This document shows positions 8,059-17,466 of a stretch of DNA of 64,000 bases, piece after piece. A program made the translations under genes and the position numbers. Every line of letters starts with the position of its first letter. Position 1 is the first letter of the stretch. Origin of the DNA: Atopobium minutum (GTDB lineage Bacteria; Actinomycetota; Coriobacteriia; Coriobacteriales; Atopobiaceae); NCBI GenBank assembly GCA_900105895.1, contig FNSH01000001.1, forward strand, positions 1,286,001-1,350,000, given 5' to 3'. The notes below the pieces were generated by a model. It was not told the origin of the DNA. It did no database searches and saw only the letters and a program-made list of their open reading frames with translations.

Positions 8059-8072
8059 GCAGCGTACGCTGC
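8059..8072. repeat. 14-base perfect palindrome after the dCMP deaminase gene
   Basis: GCAGCGTACGCTGC is self-complementary over all 14 bases and lies in the convergent gap between the deaminase gene and the ABC exporter. There is no T-run on either side, so it is not a standard terminator; it may be a protein site or a processing signal. Confidence 0.5.
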
Positions 8073-8130
8073 GTAGCAGTGCGTGCAACAAGTCATAGGA
8101 GTTGTCAGTAGCTAGAGGTTTTAAACTCGC

Positions 8131-9939
8131 TTACTCAGCACTGTCCAAAAACGTACCCGTCTGGCGATTCCACAGCGTGGAGTATTCACCGCCAGCCTCA
8201 ATAAGCTGAGCATGGGTGCCATCTTCAACAATTTTGCCATCGGCTAGCACGACTATGCGGTCCAAAGAGGCAACTGTAGACAAGCGGTGGGCGACTACGA
8301 TAGCAGTGCGGCCTTTCATGAGGTTTTCAAGCGCGCCCTGTACCAAGGCTTCACTTTCAGAGTCTAGGGCAGAGGTTGCCTCATCCAGTACAAGGATGGG
8401 GGCATCGGTCAAAATGGCGCGGGCAATAGCAATGCGCTGGCGTTGGCCGCCGGATAGTTTAACGCCTCGCTCACCCACCATAGTCTCTAAACCTGCAGGA
8501 AGACGATCAATAAATTCTAAGGCGTTTGCCTGGGCTGCAGCCTCACGGATTTGCTCGGTAGTTGCTTGGGGACGACCATAGGCAATGTTGTCCTTAATGG
8601 AACGATGGAACAGCAGTGCCTCCTGGGGAACATACGCTACCTGCCTGCGCAAACTTTGTTGGGTGGCATGGCTGATCGCCTGTCCGTCAATATAGATGTG
8701 TCCGTCTTGAACATCAGACAAGCGCAAAAGTAGCTTGGTAAGTGTGGTCTTGCCAGAGCCCGAGCGCCCCACCAAACCTATGCGCTGACCAGCGGGGATG
8801 TGTAAGTTTAGATCTTCAAAGACCGTATCGCCTTTGGCAGCATCCAAGTACGCAAAGCCGAGGTGATCAAAATCAATGGCGCCTTTGGTAACGACAAGAG
8901 GTTGAGCATGGGGGTCATCTTCTACCAGACGGGGTTCGTCCAAAATCTTGGTCATCTCGGCAGCATCACCAATAGCACGGTTGATGCGCTGCATCATGGA
9001 GTTGATGTAGTTAAAGCGCATGGACAGCTGGTAGGTATAGGTAAAAATCATAACCAAAGTACCAGCAGAAATACCAAACCAGGCATTGCCTCCTGCTACA
9101 AAAATAGACGTTACGAGCATGATAAGCGTAATAAGCCCGCTTGTGGTAAAGCCACGCTGCATCATGGCGTGCATGGAGCGATTGGCGGCAGCCATGGCAT
9201 GTGTATTGGCATCGCTAAAGAGTTGTTTTTCAAAGTCTTCTCGTCCACAGGTTTTAACGGCCAAAATGTTGGTTACCGCGTCAGAAAGCACGCCAGAAAG
9301 TTGATTTTGTGCGGAGGATGTCTCCACGGAAAGCGGAACAATGCGCTGGTACATGCGTGTGGCAACAACCACATACAGCGCAAGCATAAGCGTAAGCACC
9401 ACTACAAATAAGGGCACCACCGGCGCTAGCATAACAATGGTACAGACAACTGAGGCAAGGGTAGGTATGAGTGAATATACCACCACGTCTACCAAGGAAG
9501 AATATCCTCCCATAAAGCGTGTGGTTTGTGACACCAATGAGCCGCCAAAACGACTGGAATGGAAGGTCATGGACTGATTGGAAAGCGTATCAAAGCATAG
9601 ACGGGATAGCTGGTAGTCTCCGTTAATTTCCAGCTTGTATACGGAGTAATCCTGCAGCTTAGAACAGATCTGCCCAATGGCATTAACGGCAAGGAGGGCC
9701 AGAATATAGCTACCAAATACCTGCCATATTTGGTCGGCGGAAACAGGCGATGCTTGAACACGATCAACAATAAGACTCATGATCCAGGTGTTGATATAGG
9801 TAAGAAGCACAACATAAGCAATGGAGGTAAAGACGGCTAAAAAGGTAGCGCCAGGTTTTAGTTTAGTTACGTGCCAAAAACGCCAGAGCGTGCGGCGTAC
9901 AACGGCCTTATCGAGTTGTGTGGTGGTGCGTTGAGGCAT
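8131..9939 (-). CDS. ABC exporter, fused membrane and ATPase domains
   Basis: This 602-residue half-transporter has six membrane segments in the first ~320 residues and a nucleotide-binding domain with Walker A GRSGSGKTT, Q-loop, signature LSGGQRQR, Walker B ILVLDEATSALD and switch AHRLST. It belongs to the MsbA/lipid-drug exporter type and would work as a homodimer, since no partner half-transporter lies adjacent. The substrate cannot be told from sequence. It is transcribed leftward, downstream of the cation diffusion facilitator gene with a 60-base gap. Confidence 0.9.
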   Translation of the reverse strand: MPQRTTTQLDKAVVRRTLWRFWHVTKLKPGATFLAVFTSIAYVVLLTYINTWIMSLIVDRVQASPVSADQIWQVFGSYILALLAVNAIGQICSKLQDYSVYKLEINGDYQLSRLCFDTLSNQSMTFHSSRFGGSLVSQTTRFMGGYSSLVDVVVYSLIPTLASVVCTIVMLAPVVPLFVVVLTLMLALYVVVATRMYQRIVPLSVETSSAQNQLSGVLSDAVTNILAVKTCGREDFEKQLFSDANTHAMAAANRSMHAMMQRGFTTSGLITLIMLVTSIFVAGGNAWFGISAGTLVMIFTYTYQLSMRFNYINSMMQRINRAIGDAAEMTKILDEPRLVEDDPHAQPLVVTKGAIDFDHLGFAYLDAAKGDTVFEDLNLHIPAGQRIGLVGRSGSGKTTLTKLLLRLSDVQDGHIYIDGQAISHATQQSLRRQVAYVPQEALLFHRSIKDNIAYGRPQATTEQIREAAAQANALEFIDRLPAGLETMVGERGVKLSGGQRQRIAIARAILTDAPILVLDEATSALDSESEALVQGALENLMKGRTAIVVAHRLSTVASLDRIVVLADGKIVEDGTHAQLIEAGGEYSTLWNRQTGTFLDSAE

Positions 9940-9999
9940 ACAAGTCCTTCCTTTGCCTTATCCTTTGCCTTTATGGCGTCCGCGTTGAGCTGTATGGGT

Positions 10000-11187
10000 T
10001 TAGGCTTCGATGCGTAAGAAGTTTTGGTCGATAGTAATGTTGCAAACGGCTTGTGGATAGCGCTTGCTAACGGTGCGAGTAATTGCCTGTTTGAGCTCAT
10101 CGTCGGTCATGGGCAAATTGGTGGGGCGCACGCAGTCAAAGATAATAGTGGTATGCGTTGGTCCGGGGATACAGCGCACATCATGAATGGTAAGCCGTGG
10201 GTCAATAGCACGGACGCGCCTTGCAATCCAATTGCGCATGTCATCAAGATGAGGGTCATTAGTTACGATGGGGTCGTAGTGTAAGATGCAGACAATGCCC
10301 TCTTCTTGGAAGTGCCGCTCAATGTTGTCTATGACGTCATGGCTTTTGAGCGGATCTATTTCTGCCGCCATCTCTACGTGCGCGCTTATAAATATCCGTC
10401 CAGGGCCATAGTTGTGTACCATAAGATCATGAGTTCCTAAAATGCCCTCATAGCTCATGATGGTATTTTGAATGTGCTTTACGAGTTTGGGATCCGGTGC
10501 GGAACCTAAAAGTGGATCAATCGTATCTTTGATCAGGCCAAATCCGCTGTAAATAATGTATATTGCAACAGCCAGACCAGCCCAACCGTCAAAATTAAAG
10601 CCAATGAGGGTGGGCAGGAAATTTGCCATCAAAACGGCCGAGGTCGTGATAACGTCATTTCGCGCATCAACAGAGGCAGCCATAAGGGCACTGGAATCAA
10701 TTTGTTTGCCAATGGACTCATTGAACGAGAACATATAAAACTTCACTAAAATAGATGCCACAAGCACCAGAGCAGCAGGGGTCCCAAAGCTAACGGGAGC
10801 AGGACTTACGATTTTTTCAAAAGAGGTTTTGAGAAGTTCTACCCCGATGACCATAACGATAACAGCAACTATTAAACCGCTGAGGTATTCATAACGACCA
10901 TGCCCATAGGGGTGCTCGGTATCTGCTGGTTTGGCAGCAAGTTTAAACCCAAACCAGGCAATGATATTACCGCCTGCATCGGACAGGTTGTTAACAGCAT
11001 CTGCAAAGATAGAAACCGAACCGCCCAGTAAACCAACCAGAGCTTTAAACACAAACAACAGCAGGTTAAACCCAATGCCTGCAAGCGCAGCAGCAGCGCC
11101 CCAGGCGCGTCGATCCTGGGGATTACTAAGATCGTTTGCCTCGGGAGCCAGATGGCTCATGATCCATTGTTCCAAGCTGTAATCCAT
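10000..11187 (-). CDS. cation diffusion facilitator family transporter
   Basis: This 395-residue protein has six membrane segments followed by a cytoplasmic ferredoxin-like domain, then an additional C-terminal part. The CDF motif region reads ADAVNNLSDAGGN; the first metal-site residue is Asn (NxxxD) where classic zinc transporters have Asp or His, while the second site keeps DxxxD (VDARND). It exports divalent cations against protons. The metal is uncertain; the Asn variant is common in the firmicute/actinobacterial subgroup of unassigned specificity. A long C-terminal extension resembles the second cation-efflux dimerisation segment. Confidence 0.85.
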   Translation of the reverse strand: MDYSLEQWIMSHLAPEANDLSNPQDRRAWGAAAALAGIGFNLLLFVFKALVGLLGGSVSIFADAVNNLSDAGGNIIAWFGFKLAAKPADTEHPYGHGRYEYLSGLIVAVIVMVIGVELLKTSFEKIVSPAPVSFGTPAALVLVASILVKFYMFSFNESIGKQIDSSALMAASVDARNDVITTSAVLMANFLPTLIGFNFDGWAGLAVAIYIIYSGFGLIKDTIDPLLGSAPDPKLVKHIQNTIMSYEGILGTHDLMVHNYGPGRIFISAHVEMAAEIDPLKSHDVIDNIERHFQEEGIVCILHYDPIVTNDPHLDDMRNWIARRVRAIDPRLTIHDVRCIPGPTHTTIIFDCVRPTNLPMTDDELKQAITRTVSKRYPQAVCNITIDQNFLRIEA

Positions 11188-11369
11188 TTCAACTTTGTGC
11201 TCTTAGATGCGTTACAAAGATATTTACCCAGTTGAGCTTTGACTATCGTGCGAATTGGAGTTCTGAGAGAAAAAATGTCTGAGCACACCGTTAGACTTAA
11301 TCCATACAAAGGGATTGGTAGTTTTCAGCGTACATGCGTGCGTTGAGGTTTGATTGTTGTGGAGCATGG

Positions 11370-13889
11370 ATGTCTAACGAGCAAAATTCTTTGTCGCTTG
11401 AGGTACCCCGTATTGATATAACAACGCTTAATGCAGCTCAGCGCACGGCGGTAGCGTGCACCTCTGGCCCGCTTTTGGTACTTGCTGGAGCTGGTTCGGG
11501 CAAGACGCGCGTGCTTACGTATCGCATCGCTCATATGATTGCGGATAAAGGGGTGCGTCCTTGGCAGATCTTGGCCATTACCTTTACCAATAAGGCAGCA
11601 GCGGAGATGCGTGAGCGTCTGAATGCTTTGCTGCCCGGTGGTACGCGTGGTATGTGGGTGTGCACCTTTCACGCTATGTGCGTACGCATGCTTCGTGAGG
11701 ACGCAGACCGGCTTGGGTTTCAACCAAACTTTACCATCTACGATGATGATGACTCAAAACGCCTGGTAAAGGCTATTATGAATGACTTTGATATTGAGCC
11801 CAAGTCATTCCCCCTCAATGCCATCCGTTCTCAAATCTCCAGCGCCAAAAATGCCCTGATCACGCCCGATCAGATGAGCGATGAGGCACAAAGTCCCCTG
11901 GCATGCAAAAGTGCACAGGTGTATCGAGAACTGCAGCGTCGTTTGATGCGCTCAAATGCTATGGACTTTGACGATCTTCTCGTGAACGCCTATGAACTGC
12001 TATCCAAGCATCCCGATGTGTTGGCAAAGTATCAGCACCGCTTTGTACAGATCTCGGTAGATGAGTATCAGGATACCAACCATGTGCAGTATAAAATTAC
12101 AAATTTGCTGGCGGCGCTCACGCGTAATCTCATGGTTGTTGGTGACGATGACCAGTCCATTTATTCGTGGCGTGGTGCCGATATTCAAAATATTTTGGAC
12201 TTTGAGAAGGACTATCCTGATGCCAAGGTGGTAAAGCTGGAAGAGAACTATCGCTCTTTTGGCCATATTTTAGCGGCTGCCAATGCAGTGGTTGCTCATA
12301 ACTCACGCCGTAAGTCCAAACGCCTTTTTACCTCGCGTGGCGATGGCGATAAGGTGCGGGTTTATCAAGCGGCGGATGAGCGTGATGAAGGTCGTTGGAT
12401 TGGCTCTGAGATTGATGTGGTCCACGATAAGGGCACCAGCTACGATGATATTGCCGTGTTTTATCGTACCAATGCTCAGTCTCGTATTTTGGAAGATATG
12501 CTGCTTCGTGCGGGTGTTCCTTACAAGATTGTGGGTGGAACGCGCTTCTTTGATCGTCAGGAAATCCGTGACGTTATGGCCTATCTCAAGTTGGTGGTTA
12601 ATCCCGATGATGACGTAGCGGCGCGTCGCGTTGTTAACACACCTCGTCGTGGCATTGGCACCACGTCTATCAACAAAATTGCAGAGTATGCAGCCTCCCA
12701 TGGCATTTCCTTTTTTAGCGCTGCACAAGCCTGTGTGGCCGAAGCGGGCCTGTTATCAACTAAGGTACGCAATGCCCTGGCAGAGTTTACTAACAGCATT
12801 GAAGCAAGCCGCCACCTTTCTGGCGATTTAGCCGATGTCGTAGAGGCTATTGTCGAGAAAAGCGGCATCATTCGTTCCTATGAGACCGAGAATACCATGG
12901 AGTCTCGTGGCCGTATTGAAAACATACAGGAATTCTTTGGTGTAGCAGCGGAATTTGATGAGGATCATGAAGATGCAGCTGAGACGCTTGAGTCACTCTC
13001 GCAGCTTAAAGAGGCTGGCGCTCTTGATGCAAGCGATGCAGCGCTTGCAACAGAAGGCCTTGATGCTGATGCCTCTGCTGTTTTGTCAGATGGCTTTGCA
13101 GGCTCATCAGAGAGCTCTTCTGTTGCGCTCACGGCTGCTTCTGTGCGCCCTGCTGTTGAAGCAGAAAAGCTTCCTGCTCTTATCGAGTGGCTTGCTCTGC
13201 GCAGTGATTTGGATTCTCTTGCGGGATCTACCAGTGCCGTTACGATGATGACCATTCACTCGGCTAAAGGCTTGGAGTTTCCTGTTGTGTTTGTTGCCGG
13301 TATGGAGGATGGCATATTTCCTCACACCGCTTATGAAGCAGACCCTGCTTCATTGGAAGAGGAGCGTCGCTTGGCATACGTTGCCATTACCCGTGCCGAG
13401 CAGCGCCTGTACCTTACCTATGCGGTGACGCGTCGTACCTATGGGTCCATCCAAGCTAATCCACGGAGCCGTTTTCTTAATGAGATCCCAGAAGAGCATA
13501 TTACCAATGTGGGTGTAGGTTCATCGGGCTTTACAGGAGTGGGTTGGGAAAAGCGCGGCGATCGTCGGGGAACCTATGGCTCTGGGCAGGGATCTGATAT
13601 GTATGGCGGACGTGTTTTTGGCTCCGCAACGCGTTCATCAAACCTAAGTGCGCGCAAAACTACTGATACTGGTTCGAGCTTTGTCGAGTTTACTGCCCGC
13701 GCTGTACCGCAAGACCAAAGGACAGGCGCGCAAACCTTTGCTATAGGAGATGCTGTTTCACACAAGACCTTTGGCCCTGGCGTGGTGACCGCGGTAGATA
13801 ACGACATCATTGAAGTTTCCTTTAGCCGCACAGGGAAAAAGAAAAAGCTTATGAAGGGCTTTGCACCGCTTGTTAAGGTGGAGGGATAG
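11370..13889 (+). CDS. pcrA: ATP-dependent DNA helicase PcrA/UvrD type
   Basis: This 839-residue superfamily 1A helicase unwinds DNA 3' to 5' in repair and plasmid replication. All motifs are visible: Walker A GAGSGKTRVLT, Ia TFTNKAA, II DEYQDTN, III DDDQSIYSWRGAD, IV ENYRS, V TIHSAKGLEFPVVFV and VI YVAITRAEQ. The C-terminal Tudor-like tail (GDAVSHKTFGPGVVTAVD) that binds RNA polymerase in PcrA is present. I prefer the ATG at 11370, with GGAG five bases upstream, over the longer frame at 11334. A ~65-residue Ala/Ser/Glu-rich insert around residues 530-600 is not usual in the family. Confidence 0.95.
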   Translation: MSNEQNSLSLEVPRIDITTLNAAQRTAVACTSGPLLVLAGAGSGKTRVLTYRIAHMIADKGVRPWQILAITFTNKAAAEMRERLNALLPGGTRGMWVCTFHAMCVRMLREDADRLGFQPNFTIYDDDDSKRLVKAIMNDFDIEPKSFPLNAIRSQISSAKNALITPDQMSDEAQSPLACKSAQVYRELQRRLMRSNAMDFDDLLVNAYELLSKHPDVLAKYQHRFVQISVDEYQDTNHVQYKITNLLAALTRNLMVVGDDDQSIYSWRGADIQNILDFEKDYPDAKVVKLEENYRSFGHILAAANAVVAHNSRRKSKRLFTSRGDGDKVRVYQAADERDEGRWIGSEIDVVHDKGTSYDDIAVFYRTNAQSRILEDMLLRAGVPYKIVGGTRFFDRQEIRDVMAYLKLVVNPDDDVAARRVVNTPRRGIGTTSINKIAEYAASHGISFFSAAQACVAEAGLLSTKVRNALAEFTNSIEASRHLSGDLADVVEAIVEKSGIIRSYETENTMESRGRIENIQEFFGVAAEFDEDHEDAAETLESLSQLKEAGALDASDAALATEGLDADASAVLSDGFAGSSESSSVALTAASVRPAVEAEKLPALIEWLALRSDLDSLAGSTSAVTMMTIHSAKGLEFPVVFVAGMEDGIFPHTAYEADPASLEEERRLAYVAITRAEQRLYLTYAVTRRTYGSIQANPRSRFLNEIPEEHITNVGVGSSGFTGVGWEKRGDRRGTYGSGQGSDMYGGRVFGSATRSSNLSARKTTDTGSSFVEFTARAVPQDQRTGAQTFAIGDAVSHKTFGPGVVTAVDNDIIEVSFSRTGKKKKLMKGFAPLVKVEG

Positions 13890-13891
13890 CC

Positions 13892-14599
13892 ATGAAGTTG
13901 GGAATTATTTGCGCTATGGACGTGGAGGCGGCGCTGCTTAAAGAGCACATGTACGATACCACCGCTACCACCTATGCACACATGGACTATATTGCAGGCA
14001 CACTTGAAGGCTGCCCGGTTGTGGTGGTACGTTGTGGCATTGGTAAAAGCAACGCCGCTGTGTGTGTACAAAATTTAATCAATCACTTTGGTGTAACGCA
14101 TATCATCAATTCGGGAGCAGCAGGTTCGCTGGACAATCGCATTGATATTTTGGATATCGTAGTTTCAACCGACGCGGTTCATCATGATGTTGACGCAAGC
14201 ATTTTTGGCTACGCTGTTGGTGAAGTTCCTGGTTTAGGCATACGAGAATTCCCCGCAGATGAAGATTTGCGCTGTGTGGTGCGCCAGGCCATAGCTCAGG
14301 CTCACGAGAAGTACGCGGTGTTTGAGGGGCGCATTGCTTCGGGGGATCAGTTCATTGCAGATAATGCCACCAAGAAACGCATTCATGACACATTCCAGGC
14401 ATTTTGCTGCGAGATGGAAGGCGCTTCTATAGCTCAGGCTTGCTGGCTTAATGACCTGCCCTTTGTTATCATTCGTGCCATTTCTGATAAGGCAGATGGT
14501 TCAAAGCAGCTCGAGTATCCCGTCTTTGAAAAGATTGCAGCACATCAAAGCGCTAAAGTTGTCATGTTAGTTGCCGCTCAGCTTGCAACACGTGCGTAA
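13892..14599 (+). CDS. mtnN: 5'-methylthioadenosine/S-adenosylhomocysteine nucleosidase
   Basis: This 235-residue hydrolase splits MTA and SAH to adenine and a thio-sugar, recycling methionine and feeding LuxS-type chemistry. The start GIICAMDVEAALL carries the catalytic Glu, EMEGASIAQAC binds the ribose, and AISDKADG contains the catalytic Asp. RBS GGTGGAGGGA lies in the end of pcrA, whose stop is only two bases before the ATG, so expression is coupled to pcrA. Confidence 0.93.
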   Translation: MKLGIICAMDVEAALLKEHMYDTTATTYAHMDYIAGTLEGCPVVVVRCGIGKSNAAVCVQNLINHFGVTHIINSGAAGSLDNRIDILDIVVSTDAVHHDVDASIFGYAVGEVPGLGIREFPADEDLRCVVRQAIAQAHEKYAVFEGRIASGDQFIADNATKKRIHDTFQAFCCEMEGASIAQACWLNDLPFVIIRAISDKADGSKQLEYPVFEKIAAHQSAKVVMLVAAQLATRA

Positions 14600-14674
14600 T
14601 CGTACGGCCTGCACTGTGCAGTGGCTTAGCTTGCAGGACGTGTAGGCACTACGCGCACAGACTCAAAATAGCCA

Positions 14675-15541
14675 CTACGCCAAAATATCTGGCTGTACAC
14701 ATATGCCCACCAAGTCAGGGCCTGTATGAACCAACAGCTCAGGCGTGGCAGAAGAAAAAACAAGACGTGTTACGTTACTCAGGCGTTTTTTAACCTCGGA
14801 TTCAAAATAGGAAGCAATTTCTGCAGAATTAGAAACGCAAATTCCTACAGCAACCCGCGGGAAATTCTTGGCATGGTTTTCTGCAAGCTTAAGCTCTTCC
14901 TCAAGAGCTTTCTCAAAGCCGCGCGCCTTCTTAACAGGAGCATACATACCTTCCGGGTCACAGGTGATAACAGGCTTGATGTTAAGGATGGTGCCCAAAC
15001 GATAGGTTGCTTCAGAAATGCGCCCGCCCTTACGTAAATAGGAGAGGGTTTTGGTGCAAAACCATAGACGGGTATCGTTTACCAGCTGCTTGCACTTGGC
15101 CATGATCTCATTAAGCTCAAGGCCCTTCTCGGCAAGAAGCGCTGCAGCCTGGACAACCAAACCAGCACCTAATCCAATATTTTTAGTATCAAGTACGTGT
15201 ACAGCAAAATCGCTTATTTCGGAAGAAATGAGCTGTACGGTATGGTTGGTGGAAGACAGCCCGCTTGAAATGGTTATAAAGATTGCTTGGGTATACCCGT
15301 CATCTTTGGCCTTGCGCAGTGCTGCCAAAATACTGTGAGGGCTGGGCAACGATGTTTTAGGGACCTCAGTATCCAGCCGCGCAATCACATCTGCAGACGT
15401 GATGTCAATTGTGGATTCAAATGAACTGCCGTCGGAATAGGTAATGGTAAGCGGCACAATCCGTACGTCATGCTCGCGCGCAAAGGCTGCGCCCGTATCA
15501 GTACCGGAATCGGTAAGAATTGCAATTCGCTGGCTGTTCAT
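14675..15541 (-). CDS. DegV family fatty-acid-binding protein
   Basis: This 288-residue protein has the DegV pattern ILTDSGTD at the start, then the ligand-pocket motif TSLPSP and the SSGLSSTNH loop. DegV/FakB proteins hold a fatty acid for the fatty-acid kinase FakA, which is not encoded nearby. The ATG at 15541 is preceded by AAAGGA at good spacing; the upstream in-frame start at 15559 lacks one. It is divergent from nhaA across a 170-base region with a perfect hairpin. Confidence 0.88.
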   Translation of the reverse strand: MNSQRIAILTDSGTDTGAAFAREHDVRIVPLTITYSDGSSFESTIDITSADVIARLDTEVPKTSLPSPHSILAALRKAKDDGYTQAIFITISSGLSSTNHTVQLISSEISDFAVHVLDTKNIGLGAGLVVQAAALLAEKGLELNEIMAKCKQLVNDTRLWFCTKTLSYLRKGGRISEATYRLGTILNIKPVITCDPEGMYAPVKKARGFEKALEEELKLAENHAKNFPRVAVGICVSNSAEIASYFESEVKKRLSNVTRLVFSSATPELLVHTGPDLVGICVQPDILA

Positions 15542-15610
15542 CAAAGTCCTTTCCAGCACAGGTCAGAGGGTATCGCTTGTAAATATACCGCTCTTAGGTT
15601 ACCCATTCTT

Positions 15611-15630
15611 GTGAAGTATTTCTACTTCAC
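15611..15630. promoter_or_regulatory. perfect inverted repeat between degV-like gene and nhaA
   Basis: GTGAAGTA (15611-15618) and TACTTCAC (15623-15630) form an 8-base perfect inverted repeat with a 4-base spacer. It lies in the divergent control region, about 70 bases before the degV-like start and 80 before the nhaA start. There is no T-run, so an operator is more likely than a terminator. Confidence 0.5.
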
Positions 15631-15711
15631 AGCAATGGTATTGTGCAACCACTTAGTTGAGCGGGTATATTTTTTATAACATTTTTATACTCAAAACATA
15701 AGGGAGTGTGT

Positions 15712-17121
15712 ATGGCCAATCGTTCTGGCAAGCCCAGTACGCATGAACTGCCAAAGCGTTCGACCATTATTAGAGAGCCTGCTGTGGTAAGAAGACATGC
15801 ACGCAGCTCTCAAATAAGTAAAGTTACGTCGGACAACACCATTGCTGCAGCAACTATGGTTTTTGCGGCATTGCTTGCTGTTATGGTAGCTAATTCATTT
15901 TTGTATGAGCCGCTTCACCACATTTTTATGACGCCCATTGGCATCAAGCTGGGCCGATTTATGCTCACCATGACCATCGAGGCCTTTGTAAATGACTTTT
16001 TGATGGCTATATTTTTCTTGCTCGTGGGCATTGAACTTAAATATGAGGTAACCGTTGGGCAGTTACGTCGTCCGCGTCAAGCAATCCTTCCCATGTTGGC
16101 TGCTGTTGGTGGTGTAGTTGTTCCAGCGTTGATCTTTATTGCATGTAATTGGGGTGGACAGCAGCATGGCTGGGCTATCCCCATTGCCACTGATATTGCC
16201 TTTGCTCTGGGTGTTATGTCGCTTTTGGGCGATAAAATCGCTGCGGAAACCAAGGTGTTTTTCCAAACACTTGCCATTGCGGATGATATTTTGGCCATTG
16301 TGGTTATTGCGCTGTTTTATGGGCACAGCCCGTCCATCTTTTGGATGGCGGCATCGGGTGTAGCCATTCTCATGCTCTGGGGCCTTAACCGAGCACGCAT
16401 CTACACTGCCAAGCCATACCTTATTGTGGGTGTGCTCTTGTGGATCTGCATGTATAAGTCTGGCATTCACGCTACGCTTGCAGGTGTAATCTTGGCGTTT
16501 TTCCTGCCCGCTAAGTCTGATATTCGTCTGAGCGCTCTGCGCGACTGGCTTAATGGTCAGGCGCGTAAACTGGATGATGTGTACGATGATCAATCTCACG
16601 TGTTGGGTCAGCATGGCTTTACTAAAAATGCCGAGAAGGTAGAGCAGGTATTGCATCACGTTACACCGCCACTGGTACGTGTGGAACGAGAAATTTTTGT
16701 ACCCGTAAACTTTATTATTCTGCCGCTGTTTGCCTTTGTGAATGCACAGGTTCGCCTGGTTGGAGCAGATTTTGGCGCTCTTGTTGGAGATCCCATTGCG
16801 CTCGGCGCCTTCTTTGGTGCTGTGTTAGGCAAGCCTGTTGGCATCATTTTTGTTACCTGGATTTTGGTCAAGCTCGGTTTTTCCAAGCTGCCCAAAAACG
16901 TAAGCTGGGATCAGATCATTGCGGTAGGTATGATGGGTGGCATGGGCTTTACCATGTCCATTCTCATTGCCGGCATGGCTTTTTCTGATGCAGACAAGAT
17001 TTTGGCAGCAAAATGTGCCATCTTACTGGGCAGTGTTGTTGCCGGTGTAGCTGGTATTGTGTTTGTACGTGCTCATGATGCGCTTGCCCATAAGGCGTTT
17101 ACCAAGACAGCTGAGGACTAA
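15712..17121 (+). CDS. nhaA: Na+/H+ antiporter NhaA
   Basis: This 469-residue membrane antiporter expels Na+ or Li+ in exchange for protons. The family signatures FFLLVGIELKYE and PIATDIAFALGV (with the functional Asp residues) and LPLFAFVNAQ are visible. The ATG at 15712 is chosen because AAGGGA sits six bases upstream; the GTG at 15706 would abut it. A ~45-residue basic N-terminal extension before the first helix is longer than in E. coli NhaA. Its stop overlaps the stop of the convergent small gene by two bases. Confidence 0.95.
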   Translation: MANRSGKPSTHELPKRSTIIREPAVVRRHARSSQISKVTSDNTIAAATMVFAALLAVMVANSFLYEPLHHIFMTPIGIKLGRFMLTMTIEAFVNDFLMAIFFLLVGIELKYEVTVGQLRRPRQAILPMLAAVGGVVVPALIFIACNWGGQQHGWAIPIATDIAFALGVMSLLGDKIAAETKVFFQTLAIADDILAIVVIALFYGHSPSIFWMAASGVAILMLWGLNRARIYTAKPYLIVGVLLWICMYKSGIHATLAGVILAFFLPAKSDIRLSALRDWLNGQARKLDDVYDDQSHVLGQHGFTKNAEKVEQVLHHVTPPLVRVEREIFVPVNFIILPLFAFVNAQVRLVGADFGALVGDPIALGAFFGAVLGKPVGIIFVTWILVKLGFSKLPKNVSWDQIIAVGMMGGMGFTMSILIAGMAFSDADKILAAKCAILLGSVVAGVAGIVFVRAHDALAHKAFTKTAED

Positions 17122-17363
17122 CTGACGGTTCCGTATACATAACCCCAGCCATGAGCAGTAATGATAGAGTTGAGCTGGTCACATAAACGTGCGCGAGAAT
17201 AGCTTCCTGTGGGCACGAGCTCAACCACCTCCATCAGGTCGCTCGGCAGGTCGTTTATCTCGGCACGAACAACCATATCCACATGGGAAACCACTGCAGT
17301 TGTTGCATAGAGTTCGTCAACCAAACGCTGCAGTTCGCCAAAGTCTGATGCTTGCGTATTCAT
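17118..17363 (-). CDS. small conserved hypothetical protein
   Basis: This 81-residue acidic protein begins at an ATG with AAGGAG eight bases upstream, better than the longer in-frame starts. It contains no recognised motif; the sequence has heptad-like hydrophobic spacing (LQRLVDELYATT) and a patch of conserved-looking PTGSYSRARLCDQLN, which could be a small helical DNA- or protein-binding fold. It faces nhaA tail to tail with overlapping stop codons and is divergent from the aminotransferase gene. Function unknown. Confidence 0.7.
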   Translation of the reverse strand: MNTQASDFGELQRLVDELYATTAVVSHVDMVVRAEINDLPSDLMEVVELVPTGSYSRARLCDQLNSIITAHGWGYVYGTVS

Positions 17364-17466
17364 GCAACTCCTTACATCGCTCATATGAATATAAGCATGG
17401 TACCCAATACTGTCCGATAATTGTGGGATAGTAAGAAGGCACAACACATCGGCGTTTGGAGCAATC

